11,187 nt of DNA from an uncultured Cryptobacterium sp. (GTDB lineage: Bacteria; Actinomycetota; Coriobacteriia; Coriobacteriales; Eggerthellaceae): assembly GCA_900554685.1 (NCBI GenBank), contig USIG01000050.1, positions 1 through 11,187 of the forward strand, read 5' to 3'. The translations under genes were made by a program, and so were the position numbers. This document shows positions 1-6,887 of the stretch, piece after piece. Under the pieces are notes generated by a model. The model saw nothing but the letters and a program-made list of their open reading frames with translations, ran no database searches and was not told where the DNA came from. The first letter of the stretch is position 1. Each line of letters starts with the position of its first letter.

Positions 1-18
1 GCCCCCAGAAATGGGGGC
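1..18 (-). terminator. G/C hairpin at the window edge, probable terminator
   Basis: GCCCCCA (1-7) and TGGGGGC (12-18) form a perfect 7-bp stem with a 4-nt loop (GAAA on the plus strand, TTTC on the minus strand). Read from usp, any U-tract would lie beyond the window, so terminator function is inferred from the compact G/C stem. It shares the 10-mer CCCAGAAATG (4-13) with the neighbouring hairpin (66-75). No gene is seen in 1-191. Confidence 0.45.
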
Positions 19-68
19 TTACCTGGACTTATACAGGAGTTATAGCAACACATTTTTTCCTATAACCC

Positions 69-100
69 AGAAATGCGCCGAACCACTTCAGCGCATTTCT
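69..100 (-). repeat. Strong 14-bp hairpin downstream of usp
   Basis: The arms AGAAATGCGC (69-78) and GCGCATTTCT (91-100) pair perfectly. On the minus-strand RNA the stem continues for four more pairs including one U-G wobble, leaving a GUGG loop; on the plus-strand RNA that position would be a C-A mismatch. The fold therefore suits the usp transcript. No U-run follows, so it may protect the 3' end or act as a pause site rather than terminate alone. Confidence 0.6.
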
Positions 101-191
101 TGTAGATTCTTCAAGCTAACAAACGCATTATCTTGCTATCCTGCTTGCACAAACGCAGGAGCCGGCTATCGTCAAATCAAAAGAATTCAGG

Positions 192-668
192 TTATTTAAT
201 AACCAAAACAGGCATAGGAGCTTCACGCAATACTGCATAGCTTACTGAACCCAGTACGCCACGAATTGCGCCAAGGCCACGAGAGCCCATTACGATCAGA
301 TCAGCACCAACTTTTTCTGCATAAGAGAGAATGTCAGCTGCAGGAGTATAGCCAGGAATAACTTCGATTTCTGCACGATCCCCCAGATCATCCAACACAG
401 AACCAATGCCCTCACGAACCTTTTCGGTTTCTTCCTCAATGGTCTTGTTGTACAGATTCATGATGTCCTCAACGGAAAGCAGATACTGCTGAGGATCAAA
501 TGAAGCGCTGTTGAAGTTTGCAGGAAGTTGAGCATTTGGATGCGTTGTTACAAAGACCAAATGAAGCTTTGCGTCCGCATCGTCCTTTACGAGTTCTGCC
601 GCCTTCTTTACCGCAGCAAGTGCATGATCGGATCCATCGTAAGCAACAACAATGTTCTTGAATACCAT
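192..668 (-). CDS. Universal stress protein, UspA family
   Basis: A single-domain Usp of 158 residues, close to the usual size, soluble and probably dimeric. The N-terminal strand and loop NIVVAYDGSDHALAAVKKA (5-23) has the conserved Asp that contacts adenine in ATP-binding members. The C-terminal IVMGSRGLGAIRGVLGSVS matches the ATP-binding loop G-x2-G-x(n)-G-S; here n is 8, one fewer than the commonly quoted 9, so nucleotide binding is likely but not certain. The end, APMPVLVIK, is typical. The family helps cells endure starvation and stress, but the biochemical role of individual members is mostly unknown. The start is supported by a strong AGGAGGGG 5 nt before the ATG. It lies 116 bp after a tetR gene and may have its own promoter. 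Downstream are two hairpins, one of which probably ends the transcript. Confidence 0.94.
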   Translation of the reverse strand: MVFKNIVVAYDGSDHALAAVKKAAELVKDDADAKLHLVFVTTHPNAQLPANFNSASFDPQQYLLSVEDIMNLYNKTIEEETEKVREGIGSVLDDLGDRAEIEVIPGYTPAADILSYAEKVGADLIVMGSRGLGAIRGVLGSVSYAVLREAPMPVLVIK

Positions 669-705
669 GGTTACCCCTCCTTTTCATTACGCTTTATGCG
701 CCAAT

Positions 706-728
706 AAGTGCTCTCCCAACAAGCACTT
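706..728. repeat. Hairpin in the tetR-usp gap
   Basis: The arms AAGTGCT (706-712) and AGCACTT (722-728) are a perfect 7-bp inverted repeat around a 9-nt loop. On the plus strand TTTTC follows, a weak terminator shape. On the transcribed minus strand it would fold in the usp leader, between the possible promoter and the ribosome binding site, and has no U-tail. The function is unknown. Confidence 0.45.
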
Positions 729-748
729 TTCTATACCTATACCATAGC

Positions 749-779
749 ACTATATGCTGGACCCGACCAGGATTTTCAA
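749..779 (-). promoter_or_regulatory. Possible promoter for the universal stress protein gene
   Basis: On the minus strand TTGAAA (774-779) and TATAGT (749-754) resemble -35 and -10 boxes, each five of six to consensus, but the 19-bp spacer is long. It lies directly after the tetR stop and about 80 bp before the usp start. The -10 overlaps a small dyad, ATAG-TG-CTAT. Several TATA-like alternatives lie just downstream (731-747). Confidence 0.3.
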
Positions 780-784
780 AGGCA

Positions 785-1453
785 TTATTCCAAGAAAGCA
801 CCCTGTGTTTCGAGAGGCTCAAGACTGATAACCGTATCAGGATCAACCGCAATTGAACGAAGATAGGTTGCAATAGCAGCATCAACCTCATACTCTAAAT
901 CGATCTTGCCGTTAAACACACACCAGTAGAATAAAAGGCCCGTCGAAGCAGCCGCAATACGCAGCAGCGATTCATCGGTATCCACCTCTGGACGGATAAG
1001 ACCCTGCTTTTTTGCTTCATCAATATATGAACGAACGGTAGCGATGATAAAGTCATCATCAGAATCACGATGGATAAAGTCGAAAAATGGATTGTGATTT
1101 GAAGCATACAAGCCCGAGACAAATTCCAAGCCCATATCCTTGCAGTACACCACGTAAGCGCGATAGATGATCAGGATACGCTCTACAGGATTGTACTGTT
1201 CACCTTCTTCAAGCGCTTTTTCACGATACGGCACAAAAGCGTACTTCAAGTAGTATGAGATCAAATCTTCTTTTCCGCTAAACAGGTTGTAAAAACTACC
1301 TGTAGAAAGACCAGCTTCGTCGCAAATATTACGCACCGTAAGCTGCTTCATTCCATCACGATTTACCAGCTTGATAGCTGCCTTGAGAAGTTTTTCTCGC
1401 GTGACCTGAGCTCGCGTCTCATGAACAGATACATATTCATTTCGCCTGATCAT
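785..1453 (-). CDS. TetR/AcrR-family transcriptional regulator
   Basis: A one-component DNA-binding regulator of 222 residues. The N-terminal helix-turn-helix is clear: REKLLKAAIKLVNRDG (19-34) forms the first helices, LTVRNICDEAGLS (38-50) the first half of the motif, and TGSFYNLFSGKEDL (51-64) the recognition helix and the usual start of helix four. The rest (about 65-222) is helical and variable, as expected for the ligand-binding and dimer domain, so the ligand cannot be named. The start is supported by AAGGAGG 9 nt before the ATG at 1453. Upstream is a palindrome over the -10, suggesting autoregulation. The usp gene follows 116 bp downstream on the same strand and might be a target, but nothing proves it; the conserved dyad is not repeated upstream of usp. 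No transporter or enzyme neighbour hints at the inducer. Confidence 0.92.
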   Translation of the reverse strand: MIRRNEYVSVHETRAQVTREKLLKAAIKLVNRDGMKQLTVRNICDEAGLSTGSFYNLFSGKEDLISYYLKYAFVPYREKALEEGEQYNPVERILIIYRAYVVYCKDMGLEFVSGLYASNHNPFFDFIHRDSDDDFIIATVRSYIDEAKKQGLIRPEVDTDESLLRIAAASTGLLFYWCVFNGKIDLEYEVDAAIATYLRSIAVDPDTVISLEPLETQGAFLE

Positions 1454-1570
1454 TGGCGACTTCCTCCTTAATATCCCCTGCGCTCTTCACGCCCGATAAA
1501 AACTCTTGATACCCTACCCGAAAGTTCAAGTACCCGCTAGTAATAAAATCAAAATAAGAAAAATGAACAC

Positions 1571-1584
1571 GTTTTAATTATAAC
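1571..1584 (-). promoter_or_regulatory. tetR promoter -10 with overlapping palindrome (candidate autorepressor operator)
   Basis: The minus strand carries a perfect TATAAT (1577-1582) about 125 bp before the tetR start; the -35 is weak (TGATTA at 17 bp). The -10 sits inside GTTTTAATTATAAC, an inverted repeat matching at all but one symmetrical pair. TetR repressors commonly bind such dyads over their own promoter, so autoregulation is plausible. The rest of the 325-bp gap (1454-1778) holds a leader of about 115 nt and the cysS terminator; I see no gene in it. Confidence 0.45.
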
Positions 1585-1684
1585 TTGCGCTCACACAGCT
1601 AATCATAACGAAACGTTGTTTAGTATGTACAGCGATTAGATAAGCGGAGCACTATCTTTGCACGAACAACAGACAAGTGCCATC

Positions 1685-1725
1685 TCAACAAAAGAGCTCC
1701 GCCAAAGGCAAAGCTCTTTTGTTGA
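1685..1725 (-). terminator. Strong, nearly symmetrical terminator after cysS
   Basis: The arms TCAACAAAAGAGCT (1685-1698) and AGCTCTTTTGTTGA (1712-1725) are a perfect 14-bp inverted repeat. An inner GCC-AAA-GGC (1701-1709) continues the stem after a 2-by-2 internal bulge. Read from the minus strand, the G/C-rich core is followed by CTCTTTTGTTG, which gives a U-rich tail. Because the A-run and T-run mirror each other it could act in both directions. A further 6-bp pair, GTGCCA (1677-1682) and TGGCAC (1739-1744), flanks it. It ends the ispF/surface/cysS block and separates it from the tetR-usp block. Confidence 0.85.
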
Positions 1726-1778
1726 TCCATTATGTAAGTGGCACCATTTTAGATGCCGCAATAAGCTCTGCGTTGCAA

Positions 1779-3275
1779 TTAGCTACGCGTCACACGCGCC
1801 CCCTGCGGAGTATCCTCAACAGTAAAGCCAAGAGCACCAAGCTCATCGCGAATCTGATCTGCGAGCGCAAAATTCTTTTCTGTACGAGCGTTTTGACGAC
1901 AATCAAGCAAAGCCTGGATAGCTTCTTCGCTTTCCGTTCCGCTATATCCCGCAAGAGAAGATGCCAAAGCAACGACCTCTTCGGTATTCTCTTCGCCTTC
2001 CTCTTGCGCATCATTGAGGTCAATACCCAACACAGCGAGAAGCTCTTCTACTGCCTTGGCGCCCTCCTCTACTGCTTCAGCATTCACGCAGCACACGCAT
2101 GTATCAGAAAGCAAGGTATTAGCTTCGCTTACAAAGGTGAAAATAGCCCCAAGAGCACCCGCTGTATTAAAGTCGTCATCCATTGCCTCGATAAAGGAGC
2201 TGCGCATAGCATCAACAGCCTGACGATACTGATCCACATCGAGAGTGGAGGGGTCTTGAGCTGGGTTAGAGCAAAGCCATTCCGTGTTGGTAACGAAATT
2301 AACAAGACGAGTAAGTGCACTTTGCGCTTCCAACAAACGCTCGTCTGAAAAATCAAGCGGGCTGCGATAGTGCGTTTGAAGCATTAACATACGCAAAACA
2401 CGAGGATCGGTCGTTTTCAACACATCACGCAGCAGCAAGAAATTCCCTAACGATTTTGACATCTTTTCGGAATTGATTTGCAGCATGCCGCCATGAATCC
2501 AGTAGTTCGCAAAGGTGCAACCACATGCCGCTTCCGACTGAGCACGCTCATTTTCATGATGCGGAAAGGCCAAGTCGGCACCACCGCCATGAATGTCGAA
2601 CGGAAGTCCTAGATACTTTTCCGACATAGCAGAGCATTCAATATGCCAACCAGGACGACCCTTGCCCCACGGAGAATCCCAGGAGGGCTCACCAGGCTTT
2701 GCAGCCTTCCAAAGCGCAAAGTCAAGCGGATCACGTTTGCGCTCTTCAAGACCCTGTCCGTCAGCGCGAAGCTCACGGTGACCCGATTCCATTTCATCTA
2801 TCTTGCGATTCGAAAGCTGTCCGTACTTTTCGTAAGAGCGAACAGCAAAGTACACATCGCCTTCTACCTCATAAGCGTGACCGTTTTCGATCAGCTTTTC
2901 AACCAGCGCAATCATGGCATCGATTTCTTCGGTTGCACGAGGACGAATATCAGGGTCAAGAACTCCTGCTGCATGCATGTCATCAATGAATGCCTGGGCA
3001 TATTCTGCAGCCACCTCAGCAGCGCTTCGCCCTTCCTCAAGCGATTTCGCGATAATCTTGTCATCTACATCGGTGATGTTTTGAACAAACGTTACCTCGT
3101 AGCCACGCCACATCAAATAACGGCGAATGGTATCAAATGAAATAAAGGTACGTGCATTGCCGATATGAATGTAGTTATACACCGTTGGTCCGCAAACATA
3201 CATCCCTACTTTTCCTTCTTCTACCGGAACAAAGGGACGCTTTTCGCGCGCCATCGTGTCATAAATTCGAATCAT
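1779..3275 (-). CDS. cysS: Cysteinyl-tRNA synthetase
   Basis: Class I aminoacyl-tRNA synthetase that attaches cysteine to tRNA-Cys in the cytosol. Of 498 residues, the Rossmann catalytic domain carries HIGN (37-40) and KMSKS (about 269-273). Zinc ligands that recognise the cysteine thiol are visible: C28 in MYVCGPTVYN, the Cys of WHIECS (about 212), and the His/Glu of FPHHENE. GGGADLAFPHHENE is diagnostic for CysS, as opposed to the mycothiol ligase MshC, because the protein has the full-length C-terminal region with a DALR-like domain and an end segment containing FALADQIRDEL. I chose the ATG at 3275 because AGGAG lies 5 nt upstream and MIRIYDT matches family N termini; a TTG at 3296 would add seven residues. 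An acidic insert rich in Glu lies around 415-430. There is no T-box leader. It ends 54 nt before a strong terminator. Confidence 0.97.
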   Translation of the reverse strand: MIRIYDTMAREKRPFVPVEEGKVGMYVCGPTVYNYIHIGNARTFISFDTIRRYLMWRGYEVTFVQNITDVDDKIIAKSLEEGRSAAEVAAEYAQAFIDDMHAAGVLDPDIRPRATEEIDAMIALVEKLIENGHAYEVEGDVYFAVRSYEKYGQLSNRKIDEMESGHRELRADGQGLEERKRDPLDFALWKAAKPGEPSWDSPWGKGRPGWHIECSAMSEKYLGLPFDIHGGGADLAFPHHENERAQSEAACGCTFANYWIHGGMLQINSEKMSKSLGNFLLLRDVLKTTDPRVLRMLMLQTHYRSPLDFSDERLLEAQSALTRLVNFVTNTEWLCSNPAQDPSTLDVDQYRQAVDAMRSSFIEAMDDDFNTAGALGAIFTFVSEANTLLSDTCVCCVNAEAVEEGAKAVEELLAVLGIDLNDAQEEGEENTEEVVALASSLAGYSGTESEEAIQALLDCRQNARTEKNFALADQIRDELGALGFTVEDTPQGARVTRS

Positions 3276-3290
3276 TGAAACTCCTATATC

Positions 3291-3307
3291 AAGCAATCTA
3301 ATTGCTT
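3291..3307. repeat. Short hairpin in the cysS leader
   Basis: The arms AAGCAAT (3291-3297) and ATTGCTT (3301-3307) pair perfectly around a 3-nt loop. On the plus strand the second arm runs into six T (3306-3311), which looks like a small terminator for transcription antisense to cysS. On the minus strand the A-run comes first and no U-run follows, so it should not stop the surface protein transcript from reading into cysS. A -10-like TATAAG (3314-3319, minus strand) sits next to it without a recognisable -35. Confidence 0.5.
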
Positions 3308-3348
3308 TTTTAGCTTATACCACCCTTGTGTAACTGCCGATAGTAATT

Positions 3349-6300
3349 CTACGATATTTTTCGTTGCGCAATGAACAGCACTACGCCTGCAGCAGCAACG
3401 CATACCAGCAACCCTGGAATTACTAACTTGTCGCCCGTTGCAGCAAGGGCTTGCTGGATGGAGTCATTATCGTTAGAGGCGCTGCCAGAGCCGCCTTGCG
3501 GGCCGCTGCCGTCAGAGTCACCCTGCGGACCGCCACTACCAGAACCGCCTTGCGAATCTCCACCGCCAGACAACGAACCTTCTAATTCAACATGAGCAGC
3601 TACATCCATATACACGGGAACATAGTCAGAACTGCTCTCGCCCAGAACTGTACTCTTTGTATCGTATATATACGAGAAGCCTGCGTTCGCAGCATCTTTA
3701 GAATCAAATGTTAAGATTCCTGTCGCCGCATCGTATTTTCCCTTCGAACCGAGATCGACCCTCACAATGTTCGCAGCAAGATCAGAAAGATCAACGGCAA
3801 CCGTTCCATCCTCTTGGAGCACTCCCTTAAAACTGGTCCCTTGACCAGGTTCTGTTGCATCAGCTTCCTTCAAAAGGCACAGATCCAACTTCATGCCGCT
3901 CAAATCAAGCGAAGCAAGCTTGTTGTGGTAGGCATAAAGTTCTTTAAGTGTCGTTTTGCTGTTTTCAGGAATAGTTAAAGTTGTCAGATTGTTTTCACTC
4001 ACTGATAGATCCTCCAGCCGGGCTGCCTGAGGAATAACCAATTCTGTAAGCTTATTGTTTTCAAGGTTGAGCGAAGTCAGCGCCGCATCATCAGCGAATG
4101 AGATTTTCTCAAGCCCCAATGAGGATAGGTGCACATCGGTAAGCGCATGGTTCTGTGACAGATCGAGCTCTGAAAGTCCATCAAGAAAACGAAAATTAAC
4201 ACTCTCAAGCTGAGAAAGCGCCTGACAAGATAAATCCCCAGAAAGATTCAGAGATGCCAACATTACGCTGCGTAACTGCGTATTATGAGATAGATCAAGC
4301 TTGAGGCCACCCTCACCATCAATTCCTACCGCACGAAGGCTAAGACTTTGAAGATTTTCCCATGAGGCAAGATCCAATTGCGTAAGATTGTTCAAGTTAG
4401 CAAGCCGCAATGAATTCAGGCTTGAAGGAAGCTTGAGCTCTGATACCTCATGTAAGTCAGAAGCACTCAATGAACCAACGTCTACGTCTTCTCCAAACGA
4501 AAGACTCTTAAGCGAATAATCCGTTTGAGAAGACGGAGCAATATCAAATTCCCTAATACGAACATCGCCTCCGCTAATGCTCAGCGCTTGCACATTATCA
4601 ACGCTCGCATATAAAGAGCTCAATGAGAGGCCACTTAAACCAACTTCGATTTGAGCATTAGCGTTATTATGTGCGCGCACAACCAATATATCCAATGAGG
4701 GCAGATTCGAAATGCCACCACTACTAAAATCGGTGTTTTGGTAGACATCAACTACAAGCCCAGGGCAGGAAACAATAGCCGCCGCATCTTCAATCGATAA
4801 TTTGTAGGAACTATCATACGAATCGCTCTTCCTGAGCACACCAGTCCAAACCGCTTCTCCAAGCGCATTATCGGGGAAGCATTTACTTATGGCTTTTCCT
4901 ACAAGTTCAGCGGCGCTCTTATTCGAAATGACAACCTTTGCAGCAGGCGAAGTATCTTGATCAACAATAGTCGCACATGTTCCGTAAGCAGAATCGCTAG
5001 TGGTTCCGATCTGCGCTGATGCGGGCTCAGTAACAATTACTCCATCGTCAAGCTTGATGTTTTTTGCTAAAAAGGCTGGTGTGTTCGCATCGTTGGAAGC
5101 AACTACAATATTTCCCGAACCACTTACGGGGCTGATTGAAACCGTGCCCTCAAGCGCATTTACAATACCTGGGTTAGCGCCACCTGCACAAGTCAGCGAA
5201 ACATCAGTATGATTCCCAAGAGTAATATTTCCTTGGTTTGAGTACAGTGCGCTTAGTATATTCCCGTTTACTGATAAGGCCCCACAATCATCCGCGTTGA
5301 TGTTCCCCTGATAGCTCCTTATGCCATACAGAGCACGTTTGCCAGTTGCCTCTAGAGAAATCTGTGCGCCACGCGACCCAAGATCGATATTGCCTTCCGC
5401 ATACACTAACGTCAAGGGATCACTTAGAAGCGTTCCAACCTGGGCATTTTCGCAATACTTCACGTTTACGCTAGCGCCTATCGACAAAGTATTAGCCGAC
5501 ACCACACCTGTAATCCGAGACGAATCGAAAGCATACTGCGTATAGTCAATATTCAATTTTCCCGGATTAGAAGTTCCCTCGCTGTAAACAGTAAGTTTGC
5601 CTCCTGCATGCAAAGCGCCCGTCTGGCGTCCGCTTTCGCCTACAGAAATATAATTATCGCTTCCTTCTGCAAGCGCCACGACCAAATCACCGGACGCATA
5701 AAGGGCATATCCACTCGCATTAGGACCTCCCGCTTGATCGATGATTGCACCATCGAGTGTTACCACAGGAGTTCCGCCTTCATACGAAAGTGTTATCCCC
5801 TCTTCAGAAAATGCCCCATCATGACGCACGCCCCCAATCCACACCGTTTGTGAAGTAGTAGGGACCGAAAATTCTATGGTGGTAGTTATTGAAAATCCGG
5901 TACCTTCAGGGTCATCCTTTGACACAAGGGTAACCTCTGTAGTTGCCTTTCCATTTTCGAGGCTAATTTCCTGCGTGTTGTTTTCCCACGATGTACTCAC
6001 ATAGCCCTTTGCAATGCCAGGAAATGAAGAGATATCTATCGCGATAGTGGCATCAAGGGGAGTTTCTGCAGGCAACTCTACCGAGTATTCCCTCTGCCTG
6101 TCTGTACCCTCCACCAATACTGGCTCTCCACCATTGACTGAATAGGAGAACTGATCAAGGAAAGGCCACAACCAGTTCGTAGAATACTGATCGCCCACCG
6201 CTAATTCCACTGGGAAAAATTCTTTAGTAAGGGCGCTCTCACACTGCAACGAAATGGGTGCATCACTTTTATTAAGAATCGTCAAACCATACGCTGATTC

Positions 6301-6876
6301 AGCCCGTATCTCAGAAAAGGACCGCTCTTCAGGAAGGCTGATTGTTTGATTTGCACCATCTGCTTCCAGTACATAAGAAGCCATCGACAAAAGCTGAACT
6401 GTAGTGCCATTTTCCGCTAATTGATTGGCACAATTCAGAACCAGCGTTGCGTTTTCAGGTAAGCTGTTAAAAATATTTTCGTAAAATGAACTGACATTTT
6501 GTTCGAATACTACCGTGCCGCTATAGTTGCTAAACGCATTTTTTGAAACGCTGGTAACACTATAGGGAACATAGACGGTTCCTTCACTATGACTTATTAA
6601 GGTACGCACATTTATCGAACTTGCGCTCTCATCACATCCAACGAGTTCGACTTGGCGTGAATCATTAAGAACCTTATACGTAAGACCGCCTTCCGTGAAG
6701 GTATCTCCTACCTCTGCCGCATATGCGGTAGGAGAAGAAGCAGCCAAAACCAAGAAGGTACACGCAAGCGTCACTACTAGCGATAGTATTGCCGCTGGCA
6801 ATCGCCTAAAACAATTAACTGCGTCCTCCTTTCGGTAAGAGCTTTCCGATGCAGGATGCAATTCAAATTGTTTCAT
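3349..6876 (-). CDS. Large LAxTG-anchored surface protein with BspA-like and internalin-like leucine-rich repeats
   Basis: A secreted, wall-anchored protein of 1175 residues, not matched to a named family member. It has a signal peptide with RR at 24-25, a hydrophobic core to about 46 and likely cleavage at AYA-AEV (53/54); the 25-residue segment before the core is long. Residues about 55-155 (GLTYKVL..., VPYSVTSVSKNAFS) resemble the cap and repeat of BspA-like proteins. Residues 155-335 look like beta-sandwich sequence. Residues about 340-650 are Gly/Asn/Ser-rich, with alternating short strands suggesting a beta-helix or a carbohydrate-binding domain. CFPDNALGEAV (about 663) resembles the cap before internalin-like repeats, and residues 785-995 carry LxxLxLxxN-type repeats. 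After a beta region comes a Gly/Ser/Gln/Pro stalk (1104-1134), LAATG (1144-1148), a membrane segment and QRKIS. LAxTG is the motif class reported for class E sortases. A likely role is adhesion or glycan binding. The ATG has AAGGG 7 nt upstream, 11 bp after ispF. Confidence 0.88.
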   Translation of the reverse strand: MKQFELHPASESSYRKEDAVNCFRRLPAAILSLVVTLACTFLVLAASSPTAYAAEVGDTFTEGGLTYKVLNDSRQVELVGCDESASSINVRTLISHSEGTVYVPYSVTSVSKNAFSNYSGTVVFEQNVSSFYENIFNSLPENATLVLNCANQLAENGTTVQLLSMASYVLEADGANQTISLPEERSFSEIRAESAYGLTILNKSDAPISLQCESALTKEFFPVELAVGDQYSTNWLWPFLDQFSYSVNGGEPVLVEGTDRQREYSVELPAETPLDATIAIDISSFPGIAKGYVSTSWENNTQEISLENGKATTEVTLVSKDDPEGTGFSITTTIEFSVPTTSQTVWIGGVRHDGAFSEEGITLSYEGGTPVVTLDGAIIDQAGGPNASGYALYASGDLVVALAEGSDNYISVGESGRQTGALHAGGKLTVYSEGTSNPGKLNIDYTQYAFDSSRITGVVSANTLSIGASVNVKYCENAQVGTLLSDPLTLVYAEGNIDLGSRGAQISLEATGKRALYGIRSYQGNINADDCGALSVNGNILSALYSNQGNITLGNHTDVSLTCAGGANPGIVNALEGTVSISPVSGSGNIVVASNDANTPAFLAKNIKLDDGVIVTEPASAQIGTTSDSAYGTCATIVDQDTSPAAKVVISNKSAAELVGKAISKCFPDNALGEAVWTGVLRKSDSYDSSYKLSIEDAAAIVSCPGLVVDVYQNTDFSSGGISNLPSLDILVVRAHNNANAQIEVGLSGLSLSSLYASVDNVQALSISGGDVRIREFDIAPSSQTDYSLKSLSFGEDVDVGSLSASDLHEVSELKLPSSLNSLRLANLNNLTQLDLASWENLQSLSLRAVGIDGEGGLKLDLSHNTQLRSVMLASLNLSGDLSCQALSQLESVNFRFLDGLSELDLSQNHALTDVHLSSLGLEKISFADDAALTSLNLENNKLTELVIPQAARLEDLSVSENNLTTLTIPENSKTTLKELYAYHNKLASLDLSGMKLDLCLLKEADATEPGQGTSFKGVLQEDGTVAVDLSDLAANIVRVDLGSKGKYDAATGILTFDSKDAANAGFSYIYDTKSTVLGESSSDYVPVYMDVAAHVELEGSLSGGGDSQGGSGSGGPQGDSDGSGPQGGSGSASNDNDSIQQALAATGDKLVIPGLLVCVAAAGVVLFIAQRKIS
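3352..3447 (-). other. LAxTG cell-wall sorting signal
   Basis: The last 32 residues of the surface protein contain LAATG-D (1144-1149), a hydrophobic span of about 20 residues (LVIPGLLVCVAAAGVVLFIA) and a short tail with Arg and Lys. This is the standard three-part sortase signal. Ala at position two points to a class E-like sortase, which should be encoded elsewhere in the genome; none is in this window. Confidence 0.85.
3475..3552 (-). repeat. 27-bp degenerate tandem repeat encoding the wall-spanning stalk
   Basis: The coding strand holds nearly three 9-residue units: QGGSGSGGP (1109-1117), QGDSDGSGP (1118-1126) and QGGSGSAS (1127-1134, incomplete). Such Gly/Ser-rich spacers carry sortase substrates through the peptidoglycan. 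The DNA units are similar but not identical, so the array could change length by recombination or slippage. Confidence 0.75.
6825..6832 (-). promoter_or_regulatory. Strong Shine-Dalgarno sequence inside the surface-protein signal peptide region
   Basis: AAAGGAGG on the minus strand lies within codons 15-18, a better match than the AAGGG used by the annotated ATG at 6876. Five bases downstream, at the ideal place for a start, is the in-frame codon GTT (V20, 6817-6819), one base away from GTG. Starting there would give a signal peptide of ordinary size beginning NCFRRLPAA. GTT is not a normal start codon, so this may be chance or a relic. Confidence 0.45.
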
Positions 6877-6887
6877 AGTGCTACCCT

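Noticed and set aside
139..160. TCCTGC/GCAGGA inverted repeat between usp and the window edge
   Set aside because: Only 6 bp with a 10-nt loop and no U-tract on either strand; too weak to call a terminator.
11..199. Possible small plus-strand protein at the window start
   Set aside because: There is no ribosome binding site, it runs through two strong hairpins, and it overlaps the end of usp in an antisense direction.
1590..1630. Ten-codon open frame (minus strand) overlapping the tetR promoter region
   Set aside because: It has no ribosome binding site and overlaps the -10 box, so it would not be on the transcript.
1677..2348. Long open reading frame on the plus strand opposite cysS (223 codons)
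   Set aside because: It lies antisense to the highly conserved cysS reading frame, has no ribosome binding site and its translation resembles no protein family.
2643..3140. Plus-strand open frame of 165 codons opposite cysS
   Set aside because: It is antisense to the catalytic core of cysS with no start signal; no recognisable product.
3276..3348. A T-box or other riboswitch in front of cysS
   Set aside because: The gap between the surface protein gene and the cysS start is only 73 bp and lacks any T-box sequence or long structured leader.
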